DNA of 26,477 nt from a virus. Shown here one piece after another: positions 14,862-23,146 of this stretch (within the stretch, counting starts at the first letter, position 1; the number at the start of each line of letters is the position of its first letter). The DNA lies in the IMG/VR virus record IMGVR_UViG_3300001533_001674, positions 1 to 26,477 of that record. One strand, given 5' to 3'. Both the position numbers and the translations under genes were made by a program. Under the pieces are notes generated by a model. It saw nothing but the letters and a program-made list of their open reading frames with translations. It did not search any database and was not told where the DNA came from.

Positions 14862-16256
14862 ATGAGCAGTTATAGAAATCATGATAATTTTGATGATCCA
14901 TATGATTATATTATAAATCAGTTATTTATATATGATTATACTGATACAGATGATTTTAATATCTTGAAAATGAAAATATGGGTATTAGACGGTGTTATCC
15001 GTGATGAGGAAACTGTTACTGATACCGATGTAAGTAATCCTGTAAATCATTTTGATTGGCTATTAAATGAGCTTACTTTTCTTGATAGATATGTAAGAAC
15101 AGAGGATGGAACTCTAGATGAGGACGAAATGAACTTTGATGATTTTGTCCAATATAGGATAAATCAAAGGGATAGATTTATTACTAGGATAAATCCTAAT
15201 ACAGGAGAATATTATCATGATTATGATCAGCCGTATAATGTAAGACCAACATTATTAACAGATGATCAATTTCAAGAACTATATGATGCATACAAAATAA
15301 AAGAGACCAATGGCGAATTAACTACGGCTTTTGAGATAACATCTTCAGTAACTACATATTGTATAGATGATGAGGCTTTGAGTGCTGAAAACACGATAGA
15401 TAATAATGTAACACCAGCTGAAATGGAAGCACAGCTACTCATAAATGCAACAGCAAAGAAGGCACAAAATGATTATAATTTTGTTACAGAGATGAATAGA
15501 TGCTATGATGAGATGTGGAACATTACTAAATCATTAGCTATTGATGCCTCCAGCCTTTTTGCAGATTGGGCGCCAGCTACTAATTATGTTGAAAATGATA
15601 TAAGAGTATATAGTGGTAGTATTTATATATGTAATATTGATCATTTGAGTGGTGCTTTATTTGAACCAGCGAAATGGGATTCATTATCGGTAAATGTAGG
15701 TGTTATGTTATTCCCACATAAACGAGAGCAGATAGTTCTAACCGCTTCTGATTCCAGTCATAAAGGGACAATACAATCCGGTGATGGGTATAGATTTGAA
15801 AACTATAAGAAACCGAGTGATGGAACATGGTATGAAACATGGCCTGCGCCAGATGAAGCTGATGTATGTAATATTCCTGCTGCTTATCAGAATGAATATG
15901 GTGAAGAGGAAGATACAGCTGAAAATTTTATTTTTGTTATCTATTATGAAGACTTAACACCTCTTACACATTTAGAGACAGCTGGATTGACAATAGATGA
16001 TCTTCCAAGTGGTGGATCTGATGTTGGTGATTTAACAAGAGAAAGATTTGATATATTAAATTCCAGATGGATAACTATTAATAATCGTAGAGAATATGAA
16101 ATATCTAGTATTGGAACAAGAGTGATTATAGAAGTTATGTTAGATACTGATATTCCAAATTTGTTGCCAGATAAAGAATCACATTTTGAAGATGTAAAGG
16201 ACCAAAAAACATATTATACTGATGTATTGAAAGAAATATGTATAGAATTTAACTAA
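14862..16256 (+). CDS. Unrecognised baseplate-region protein with carbohydrate-binding-like module
   Basis: A 464-residue acidic protein between the PAAR tip and gp25, so almost certainly part of the baseplate or its assembly. I do not recognise the whole. Residues about 234-273 (FADWAPATNYVENDIRVYSG, then SIYICNIDHLSGALFEPAKW) look like a carbohydrate-binding module of the CBM5/12 type, with the opening W, the Y-x-x-x-D-x-V-Y pattern and closing P-x-x-W. The rest is predicted mixed, with Asp- and Tyr-rich N-terminal 130 residues and a C-terminal beta-rich half (KREQIVLTASDSSHKGT onward). A wedge component or a host-surface contact protein are both possible. Confidence 0.7.
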   Translation: MSSYRNHDNFDDPYDYIINQLFIYDYTDTDDFNILKMKIWVLDGVIRDEETVTDTDVSNPVNHFDWLLNELTFLDRYVRTEDGTLDEDEMNFDDFVQYRINQRDRFITRINPNTGEYYHDYDQPYNVRPTLLTDDQFQELYDAYKIKETNGELTTAFEITSSVTTYCIDDEALSAENTIDNNVTPAEMEAQLLINATAKKAQNDYNFVTEMNRCYDEMWNITKSLAIDASSLFADWAPATNYVENDIRVYSGSIYICNIDHLSGALFEPAKWDSLSVNVGVMLFPHKREQIVLTASDSSHKGTIQSGDGYRFENYKKPSDGTWYETWPAPDEADVCNIPAAYQNEYGEEEDTAENFIFVIYYEDLTPLTHLETAGLTIDDLPSGGSDVGDLTRERFDILNSRWITINNRREYEISSIGTRVIIEVMLDTDIPNLLPDKESHFEDVKDQKTYYTDVLKEICIEFN

Positions 16257-16273
16257 ATATATAGAGGACTTTT

Positions 16274-16654
16274 ATGGCTGTTTATTCGGATATTGATATA
16301 GGGCTGAAGAAAGCTCAAGATGGTGACGTAGTAAAAGACACAGAGTTTGATGCTGTTGAAAATTCCATCTCAAATATACTTTCAACATTGAAGGGAGAGA
16401 GGCGAATGCTACCAGAATTCGCCTCAAATATTTATAGTATATTATTTGAACCAATAGATGAAATAACATCAAGAAGAATTGGATCTGAGATATTTCATTC
16501 TTTGCAGATATGGGATAACAGAATTACTATTGAAAACATAAATGTAAATGCAAATCATGATAAGAACCAATATGAAATAACAATACGATATTCGATAAAA
16601 GATATCCAGCCAGAAGAGATCAAAGAAGTCGATTTTATCTTAAAACAGGAGTAA
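16274..16654 (+). CDS. gp25: Baseplate wedge protein, gp25-like
   Basis: A 126-residue protein of the gp25/gpW family, close to T4 gp25 (132). It has YSDIDIGLKKAQDGDVVKDT, then VENSISNILSTLKGERRMLP, EFASNIYSILFEPID and a C-terminal IENINVNANHDKNQYEITIRYSI strand pair. The family's G-E-R then P-x-F then F-E-P core is intact. It is the trigger-linked wedge protein that also nucleates the sheath. It stands 3 nt before the gp6-like gene, its structural partner. Confidence 0.95.
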   Translation: MAVYSDIDIGLKKAQDGDVVKDTEFDAVENSISNILSTLKGERRMLPEFASNIYSILFEPIDEITSRRIGSEIFHSLQIWDNRITIENINVNANHDKNQYEITIRYSIKDIQPEEIKEVDFILKQE

Positions 16655-16657
16655 GAA

Positions 16658-18364
16658 ATGAGTGAACTAACACCAGGATATTTAGATGTAGATTTCAATA
16701 CATTTAAAGCACGCCTTAAAGATCAACTTCAAATTAGCGATGTCTTTAGGGACTATAATTATGAAGGATCTAATATTGCTATATTAATAGAACTTATGGC
16801 GTATATATCAGATCTGAGTACATTTTTCATTAATAAAATAGCGAAAAATGTATATATGGATACAGCTGATATATATGAAACGGTTCATATGCTATCAAGA
16901 TTAAGAGGTTATAATCCTTCGGGGTATCGATCAGCAAAAACAACTATTACTGTAACAATTCCATCTGGTGCTGGTGTTTCATTGGGGGATACTTTATATA
17001 TTCCAGCATGGAAAGAAATATCATGCCCAGATCTTACTGACAGTGATGGTAATATTATTAAATTCGCTACTAATACATATCTAACAGAAACAATATCAAC
17101 ATCAGCATCATGGCCGATAACAATTGATATTCCTGTTAGACAAGGTGAAGTTCTAACATACAGCTATACTGGAAATGATCTAATAGATAATAGAATATAC
17201 TTGCCTCTTTATGATTTTGACTATGATGATGATCTAGATGATGAATACCCATCTATTGAGGTCACAGTTGATGATGAAATATGGGAAAGAATTCCTGATA
17301 TTTATGATGAAATATCTGGACTATCATCTGTTAATAATGTTTATTCATTTAGATATAATAGATATCAGAAATATCTTGTAGAATTTTATGAAACTAGAAA
17401 TGTACCAGAAGTTGCTGATGATATTGAAATAACATTGCTAAAAACATTAGGGGCTGATGGTGAAGTTGGTACTGGAAGCATAACAACACCTGAAACAGAA
17501 TTTATCTACAATAGAAATACAAAAGAATGGCTAGATAATAGTGAAATATCCGTTACAAATACGGCGACTACAACCAGCTCTGCTAGTAGGGAAACAATAA
17601 GTGAAATAAAAGATGCCTCACTTGGAAATATGCATTCACAATATAGAAATGTAACAGTAAATGACTATGAAAGACATCTTGAATCTAGATCTGATATCGA
17701 TGTTGCTCATGTATGGGGTGAACAAGAGATTGCCCCCTCTGGAGATGTAGAAGAATACAATAAAGTATATATTTCTGTCATACCATCACAATGGGGAGAT
17801 AGCACTATATCAACATCAGCATCATCTGCTAGTGATGATATTTTAATACCTGTTGCGTTTTCAGATACATTCAAAGAATTATTATCAACATACTTAGAAC
17901 CAAGAAAAATGATATGTACATATGAAGAGTATTATGTGCCTGAATTGGTATATTTTTGTTTTGATATTGGAATACAAATAAAAAGAACATATTCTTTTGA
18001 AGAGGTTTCAGTAGATGTTCGTAATAAATTAGAATACTTTTTTGATAATGTAAATAGAGATTTTAATGAAACTATTGGCTTCTTGGAAATAATAAACTTC
18101 ATTGAAGACTTAACTATTACAGATGAAGAAAGTGAAGATGAATTTGAGAACGTCGCTGGAATTCAAAACTTAATAATAAGAAATATAGATATAATTGATA
18201 AAACGGTATATGAACCAAATGAAACAGGTAATTATCCATATTATACTGTTGATGAAGATACATATGCGGGGGAAAACAGATTAAGAGATATAAAATTAGG
18301 ATTTAATCAGTTCCCAGCAATCTATATTGATGGGTGTACTTTCACAGAGGAGATAGCTACTTAA
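16658..18364 (+). CDS. gp6: Baseplate wedge protein, gp6-like
   Basis: A 568-residue protein (T4 gp6 660). The start has LDVDFNTFKARLKDQLQISD and YNYEGSNIAILIELMAYISD, then MLSRLRGYNPSGYRSAKTTI, which is the gp6/baseplate-J N-terminal helical domain. The middle contains IYNRNTKEW and GNMHSQYRNVTVNDYERHLE, typical of baseplate J-like proteins. Gp6 dimers form the ring that joins wedges. The stop overlaps the next ATG (TAATG), as expected for a coupled gp6-gp7 pair. Confidence 0.93.
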   Translation: MSELTPGYLDVDFNTFKARLKDQLQISDVFRDYNYEGSNIAILIELMAYISDLSTFFINKIAKNVYMDTADIYETVHMLSRLRGYNPSGYRSAKTTITVTIPSGAGVSLGDTLYIPAWKEISCPDLTDSDGNIIKFATNTYLTETISTSASWPITIDIPVRQGEVLTYSYTGNDLIDNRIYLPLYDFDYDDDLDDEYPSIEVTVDDEIWERIPDIYDEISGLSSVNNVYSFRYNRYQKYLVEFYETRNVPEVADDIEITLLKTLGADGEVGTGSITTPETEFIYNRNTKEWLDNSEISVTNTATTTSSASRETISEIKDASLGNMHSQYRNVTVNDYERHLESRSDIDVAHVWGEQEIAPSGDVEEYNKVYISVIPSQWGDSTISTSASSASDDILIPVAFSDTFKELLSTYLEPRKMICTYEEYYVPELVYFCFDIGIQIKRTYSFEEVSVDVRNKLEYFFDNVNRDFNETIGFLEIINFIEDLTITDEESEDEFENVAGIQNLIIRNIDIIDKTVYEPNETGNYPYYTVDEDTYAGENRLRDIKLGFNQFPAIYIDGCTFTEEIAT

Positions 18365-19107
18365 TGGGAAAATTCTCAGATTCACCGTATTTTATATTAC
18401 ATGGTTATGTGGGTAATATAGATCCGTATGGAACAGTTTATCCAAATGCAGGACATCTGATAACTGGCCAAAATCATGGTATAGTTGTAAAAGGTGGATA
18501 TGGTTTTGATATATGGTTAGAAGCGGAAGAGAGATATTACAGATTAAGAGTTCTTCCTGTATCTGGAACACCTAGTGACAATAAGTTTGAACTTGTATTA
18601 TGTACTGATAACTATAGAGCATCAGAACTGACAACTGATGAGTTGGCTGAGTATGATGGATATAAAGTTTATTTTAGACGATTAGGAACCTTTCATGATT
18701 ATGTAGACTCAATAGACGAATATGAAAACTATATGAATACAAATATTCTCTATTTGTATTTTGGTAAAATATATAGAACTGCTGGTGACGATAGGTTCTA
18801 TGTGATATTTGATCATTTATTTTACTATGCAGATAGAGCGATACCTATGATAGATAGAAGCTCTAATCTACTGGAATTCTTTTACTTATCTCTTGATAAA
18901 ATTCATTCTGAAGCCTATGGAATGACTAAAAATCTATGGTCTCTTCAGGATCCATCAATAGTAAATTCCAAATATCTAGAATATCTTTATAAGATATATG
19001 ACTCTGATATAATAGATACTTCTACACTGCAGCAAAGAGAGGCAGCTGATGGTCTTCCTAGTTTCCTAAAAAGAAAAGGGGCTTATTCATCCAACAGATC
19101 ATCTTAA
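18364..19107 (+). CDS. gp7-like baseplate wedge protein, N-terminal part (frame broken)
   Basis: ATG 18364 overlaps the gp6 stop and is preferred to the ATG at 18334, which lies inside gp6. The frame gives 247 residues, with FILHGYVGNIDPYGTVYPNA at the start, an FYLSLDKIHSEAYGM helix and YLYKIYDSDI before the end LPSFLKRKGAYSSNRSS. From memory, related wedge proteins contain an L-K-R-K-G-T-Y block followed by an N-I-Y-E-R-W-H segment in the same chain. Here NIYERWHDW occurs just downstream but in the +1 frame. The gene and the following frame therefore look like one protein split by a frameshift between 19070 and 19107. Gp7 is the large wedge scaffold that binds gp6, gp8, gp10 and gp53 in T4 (1032 residues). 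Confidence 0.7.
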   Translation: MGKFSDSPYFILHGYVGNIDPYGTVYPNAGHLITGQNHGIVVKGGYGFDIWLEAEERYYRLRVLPVSGTPSDNKFELVLCTDNYRASELTTDELAEYDGYKVYFRRLGTFHDYVDSIDEYENYMNTNILYLYFGKIYRTAGDDRFYVIFDHLFYYADRAIPMIDRSSNLLEFFYLSLDKIHSEAYGMTKNLWSLQDPSIVNSKYLEYLYKIYDSDIIDTSTLQQREAADGLPSFLKRKGAYSSNRSS

Positions 19108-21220
19108 TATATACGAAAGATGGCATGACTGGCCTCTTGATATACCAACAATAAGTAGTGATAATCCATATAATCCGACACAGAAAATACCTATAGAATA
19201 CTTTGAGGATTATCTATATACATCATACCCAGCTTATGATGAATTACCACCAATCGATGGTGCTGGATATGTATATTATAATGGTGTTAAACCTACAGAA
19301 ACTGGATATTATGTATACACTAATGAGATAGCAAGTGATACATGGGGAATTACTCATAATCTTGGAACTACTGATATAGCTGTAGAAGTTACTGATTTGG
19401 GTGGTTATGTAATACAGCCTGGTGATATAACAATAATAGATGAAAATAGTATTATTATAACATTTCCCGAAAATACTGCTGGACTAGCCTCTATTGTTAG
19501 TTGTGTTCTAATATTTGATCATGAAACAGGGGAATCAACTGAAAGTGGTGCATATACACATACACAAACCAATTCATCAACAGCTTGGAATGTCCAGCAT
19601 AACTTAGGATTGAAATACGCAGTAGTGGAAGTTCAGAACGAAAGTGGTGAAGTTGTAAAACCATCTTTCGTAGAATTCATTGATAAAAACTCACTGATAG
19701 TAGATTTTGATATAGCATTGAGTGGAAAAGCTACAGTAATAACAGGGGTTGAGAGATATAATGAATTGTATGGTGCATATCTTCATACAGAAGATCAGGC
19801 AAAAACAGAATGGAACATATATCATAATCTAGATATTGAAGCTGTAAATATTGAAATTATAGATACCGATGACATAACAATATTACCTGATAGTATTCAG
19901 ATGTATGATGAAAATTATATTATTGTAAGATTTTCTGAAGGTATTGCTGGTAAGGCTTTTATAGCTGGTGGTGGTAGTATATGGAGACCAACATATCCTA
20001 CTTATGAATATGATGAAAAGATGCTTACTCCACATTATAGAATGGAAATTGATCTAACCAATGAGCCATTAAACGAACCTGACATATTAGATGAAGACAC
20101 AATTACAGAACTGATAAGAAGATGGGAAGAAATGAAGCCTGTATGTAAATACAGCCATTATACTACATTGATATCGCCGATAACCGATTTTTCTGGAAAT
20201 TTCATCTCATTGTATTCTGGATTAAATGCTGGATTATATACAGCATGTTCACAGTTCATCAGCACAACATCAGGTATGGTATTACATACACAGAGCAGTG
20301 CATCTAAAACGTGGATTGTATTACATAATCTAAGTTCAGCTAGTGTAATCGTGCAATGTTTTGATACAAATAGAAAAATGGTAATGCCAGATAAGATAAC
20401 CTGCATTAGTTCTAATATCGTAGAAATAGAATTTAGTGCTGATATTGCTGGATATGCATTTATCTCACCCCCTGGCGAAATAAATGAACATACTGCTAGT
20501 AATCTAACTTGGATTGTGAACCATTTTCAATATGGTCCTGGTACCAATTATCAATATATGTTAGCTCAGATCGAAAATGATAACAGGGAAACAATAATTC
20601 CATTAACATTAACAGAGAATGTATCATCGATGACCGTAACTTTTGCTGTTGCTAGAAGTGGATATACATTGATAGGTGCTGGTGATTATTTACATACTCA
20701 ATCAAGCACATCTCCACTATGGAGAATTAATCATAATTTGAATGCTGTAGCTGTCCAGGTCCAATGTTTCGATGAAAATGATCAAATGATGATACCACAA
20801 GAAATTGAATTAAAAGATGAAAATAGTGTTTGGGTTAGATTCAATACCAGTAAAACAGGAACGGCTGTAATAAAACAGATAAGTTCTGGTGTCGATTCTA
20901 TGGATACATTAATCGATAAGGTTAGTTATTTCAAAATCGGAACTGGTGGGGGGGCTGACTGGCCACATCGAACAGCAGATGATTTAGAGACACCAGTTGC
21001 TAGAGCTGATGTTTCCTACTTAGAAGATAATGAATTTTATTATATCGAGGGAACAATACCAGCTGGATCAGCTAGTGGGTTATCTGATGGTGTAGATGTA
21101 ACAGAAATTGGTGTTTTTGATAATAGTGATAATTTAGTCACATATACATATTGTAGTACAATTCATAAACATTTAAGTTCTGAATTTAAAATATGGTTAA
21201 GAATGGAAAAGAAAAACTAA
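19070..21220 (+). CDS. gp7-like/fibre continuation with HNL repeats (+1 frame)
   Basis: Open in the +1 frame from just after a TAA at 19067-19069. No ATG with a ribosome site lies near its beginning; the first near-start is TTG 19397, inside repeat 1 and without a ribosome site, so fusion to the preceding frame is likely. The region opens with HLNIYERWHDWPLDIP, then six imperfect repeats of about 60-66 residues in two groups of three. Each reads roughly H-T-Q, W-x-I-x-H-N-L, E-V/Q-C-F-D, P, D-x-N-S-x-x-V-x-F, G-x-A. A spacer (about 19980-20270) separates repeats 3 and 4. The C-terminal VDVTEIGVFDNSDN resembles tail-fibre attachment strands. It probably forms a trimeric or wedge-attached fibre. 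The sequence from 19070 encodes about 716 residues. Confidence 0.65.
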   Translation, partial: KEKGLIHPTDHLNIYERWHDWPLDIPTISSDNPYNPTQKIPIEYFEDYLYTSYPAYDELPPIDGAGYVYYNGVKPTETGYYVYTNEIASDTWGITHNLGTTDIAVEVTDLGGYVIQPGDITIIDENSIIITFPENTAGLASIVSCVLIFDHETGESTESGAYTHTQTNSSTAWNVQHNLGLKYAVVEVQNESGEVVKPSFVEFIDKNSLIVDFDIALSGKATVITGVERYNELYGAYLHTEDQAKTEWNIYHNLDIEAVNIEIIDTDDITILPDSIQMYDENYIIVRFSEGIAGKAFIAGGGSIWRPTYPTYEYDEKMLTPHYRMEIDLTNEPLNEPDILDEDTITELIRRWEEMKPVCKYSHYTTLISPITDFSGNFISLYSGLNAGLYTACSQFISTTSGMVLHTQSSASKTWIVLHNLSSASVIVQCFDTNRKMVMPDKITCISSNIVEIEFSADIAGYAFISPPGEINEHTASNLTWIVNHFQYGPGTNYQYMLAQIENDNRETIIPLTLTENVSSMTVTFAVARSGYTLIGAGDYLHTQSSTSPLWRINHNLNAVAVQVQCFDENDQMMIPQEIELKDENSVWVRFNTSKTGTAVIKQISSGVDSMDTLIDKVSYFKIGTGGGADWPHRTADDLETPVARADVSYLEDNEFYYIEGTIPAGSASGLSDGVDVTEIGVFDNSDNLVTYTYCSTIHKHLSSEFKIWLRMEKKN
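19310..20880 (+). repeat. Six imperfect protein repeats (HNL type)
   Basis: Repeat starts, seen in the translation: YVYTNEIASDTWGITHNL, YTHTQTNSSTAWNVQHNL, YLHTEDQAKTEWNIYHNL, then after a spacer VLHTQSSASKTWIVLHNL, NEHTASNLTWIVNHF and YLHTQSSTSPLWRINHNL. Each ends with a V-x-F/E-F strand and a G-x-A or G-Y-x turn. The repeat is visible at protein level; the DNA has diverged. Confidence 0.8.
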
Positions 21221-21245
21221 ATATAAGTAATAGGAGATTTAGAAG

Positions 21246-21893
21246 ATGAGGACGCATTATTGGTCATATTTGGTAAATGAAGAAGGGCAACCTGTAAATG
21301 AAGCCAATATAAGTATATACATAAATGGAACATCAACTACAGCTTGGGTATATCTTCAGCAATCTGGTGGTTCGGCAGTAAATGCTGCTCCACAGGTTCA
21401 AACTAACGATGAAGGTTTCTTTGAATTTTGGGTAGCTGGTGCATCTGAATCACATGGATACTCTAGTGATCAGAAATTCGCTATAGAATGGTCAAAACCT
21501 GGTGTTATTAGCGATGGTGGTATAGATGATGTTATTATTTATATAGCTCCAGATCCTGTTGATGAAACAGATACAGATACCACAAAAAACAAACTAGTCA
21601 GTAATTATCTAGCTAATTATTGGAGTGATAAAGCCAGTGTTATTTCAATGTCAGCTGGATCTAGTGATTGGACTTCCAGTGCTGGAATATCTCCAAGTGC
21701 GCAATGTGGTTGTTCGGCACAAACATACTATCATGATTTTGAACATAACCTTAATAATTTATATCCTGTAATTGAAGTATGGGATATCTATGGTGAAACA
21801 GTAATGTCATATACAGGAGAATATATAGATACTAATATTACTAGAATATGGACGGAAAGTGCAAGAGATAGACGAGTCACTTTCATTGGTTAA
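21246..21893 (+). CDS. Fibre or baseplate-appendage protein with Ig-like start and HNL repeat end
   Basis: A 215-residue protein behind AGGAG. The N-terminal half (YLVNEEGQPVNEANISIYIN, VQTNDEGFFEFWVAGASESH, KFAIEWSKPG) looks like a carboxypeptidase-regulatory or Ig-like beta-sandwich, commonly used as an attachment domain in phage fibres. The C-terminal 55 residues (YYHDFEHNLNNLYPVIEVWD and following) are a further copy of the HNL repeat found in the preceding gene. Shared repeats and position suggest the two proteins meet in the same appendage. No enzymatic motif seen. Confidence 0.65.
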   Translation: MRTHYWSYLVNEEGQPVNEANISIYINGTSTTAWVYLQQSGGSAVNAAPQVQTNDEGFFEFWVAGASESHGYSSDQKFAIEWSKPGVISDGGIDDVIIYIAPDPVDETDTDTTKNKLVSNYLANYWSDKASVISMSAGSSDWTSSAGISPSAQCGCSAQTYYHDFEHNLNNLYPVIEVWDIYGETVMSYTGEYIDTNITRIWTESARDRRVTFIG

Positions 21894-21903
21894 GGGGGAA
21901 TAA

Positions 21904-22614
21904 ATGAGATTAATAAGTTTTCTTTCTAAGTCGGGATTGGATGAAGAAACGAATATATTTAGGTCTATTTCAATAAAGCTTATTGATAAGCCTAAAGATT
22001 ATACTTCTATTCTTAGTCATATTATCAGTGAATATAATATAGATTGTAATATTATTAATGATAAAATCAAGATGCTTAATAAGAACTTGAGAGATATATA
22101 TAAAGGGAAGTATGAATTTTCATTATGTTCGGAAGATGAAGGATCCGATTTATCAGATATCAAAATAAACAAAAAATATATAAAGAAAATGAAGATATTT
22201 CAATTAGAATGCAATAATGAACTATCAAGATTAAAAACCGAAGTAGAAAGAAAATCGAAAGATAGATTAAATGAAATTATATCGGATCCTATTTTTGATG
22301 CTAATACGGCTAAAAGTTTTGCTGAAAAGATTAAGAAAGAGATAGATGTTCCATTTATAACAGCTGAAGTTTCTAAGCTTGGTGGTGAGAAAAACACATC
22401 TATCATAATAAGGATATCACTGGATCCAAAAGACGAATGGGCAAATAATATATATCAAAATTCGAGATTTTTGATGTTCCATATAACACAACCAAACATT
22501 ATTGAACTCTTTGCTAAAGCATATACAGTAAAGGAAAAATTCAGGAAATCGAGAGTAAAGTCAGATACCGATGCAATTAGCAAGATTAATGCTTATATAA
22601 AGAAAATAAAATAA
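21904..22614 (+). CDS. Orphan lysine-rich protein
   Basis: A 236-residue basic protein behind AAGGGGG. I do not recognise it. It has an N-terminal SISIKLIDKPKDYTSILSHI stretch, a long charged helical middle (about 95-150, FQLECNNELSRLKTEVERKS) that may be a coiled coil, then VPFITAEVSKLGGEKNTSII as a likely strand pair. It is the last gene of the baseplate/fibre run and is followed by a promoter-containing gap, so it may be a late virion or assembly protein. Confidence 0.6.
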   Translation: MRLISFLSKSGLDEETNIFRSISIKLIDKPKDYTSILSHIISEYNIDCNIINDKIKMLNKNLRDIYKGKYEFSLCSEDEGSDLSDIKINKKYIKKMKIFQLECNNELSRLKTEVERKSKDRLNEIISDPIFDANTAKSFAEKIKKEIDVPFITAEVSKLGGEKNTSIIIRISLDPKDEWANNIYQNSRFLMFHITQPNIIELFAKAYTVKEKFRKSRVKSDTDAISKINAYIKKIK

Positions 22615-22624
22615 AGAAACTCTA

Positions 22625-22659
22625 AATTATTATTGTATAACAAAAAATACATAATAATT
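22625..22659 (+). other. AT-only hairpin after the structural operon
   Basis: AATTATTATTGTAT (22625-22638) pairs with ATACATAATAATT (22647-22659), 13 pairs with one bulged T, loop of about 8. There is no T-tract directly after it, so it is a weak terminator candidate at best. Such pairings are also frequent by chance in AT-rich DNA. Confidence 0.3.
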
Positions 22660-22686
22660 TACAATAATTATATTATGTTATATAAC
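22658..22686 (+). promoter_or_regulatory. Host-type (sigma70-like) promoter upstream of late sigma gene
   Basis: TTTACA (22658-22663), a 17-bp spacer and TATAAC (22681-22686) match the bacterial -35 and -10 boxes at five of six positions each with ideal spacing. The start of transcription would fall near the ATG at 22694, and no Shine-Dalgarno sequence precedes that ATG. Confidence 0.5.
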
Positions 22687-22693
22687 ATTTTTA

Positions 22694-23146
22694 ATGAGTA
22701 AAAATTATTATGTAAAAAATGATGAACTCTTATTGGAAGTTGTAAAGTATAAGAAAACGGGTATTATTTCAGATCTACTTGGTGAAATGATACTTTCTAT
22801 TGCTGAGAGTTATGCTTCTAAAGGCAGCTATGCTGGATATACCTGGGTATCCGATATGATATCAGAAGCAGTTTTGACATGTATAAAATATATAAGTAAT
22901 TTTAATCCAGAAAAATCATCAAATGCATTTGCATATATCACTCAAATCTGTAAGAATTCTTTTAAAGCTTTCATAAAAAATCAAAATAAGCACTCCAAAA
23001 TAAAAGATCTGTGTTATAAATCGTATGATATATTTATAGAAAATCAAGGAACATATCATACAAAGGCTATAAATTATGAAGATATATTAATATCTTCTGA
23101 GACGAAGAAGAAAAGAAAAAGAAAAATTCCATACAGGGAAACATAA
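22694..23146 (+). CDS. gp55: Late transcription sigma factor, gp55-like
   Basis: A 150-residue protein. The N-terminus YYVKNDELLLEVVKYKKTG parallels T4 gp55 (YNYVNNKELLQAIIDWK). Then follow MILSIAESYASKGSYAGYTW and VSDMISEAVLTCIKYISNFN, and the segment NAFAYITQICKNSFKAFIKN (about 76-95), the best-conserved part of gp55 and its sigma region-2 match for the -10-like late box. It binds host core RNA polymerase, and with a sliding clamp and coactivator directs late transcription. This agrees with the TATAAATA boxes seen here. The C-terminal 30 residues are basic. The stop overlaps the ATG of the next gene. Confidence 0.88.
   Translation: MSKNYYVKNDELLLEVVKYKKTGIISDLLGEMILSIAESYASKGSYAGYTWVSDMISEAVLTCIKYISNFNPEKSSNAFAYITQICKNSFKAFIKNQNKHSKIKDLCYKSYDIFIENQGTYHTKAINYEDILISSETKKKRKRKIPYRET

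Noticed and set aside
18334-18363. Alternative ATG start for the gp7-like gene
   Set aside because: It lies within gp6, and the ATG at 18364 forms the usual TAATG overlap with AGAGGAG upstream.
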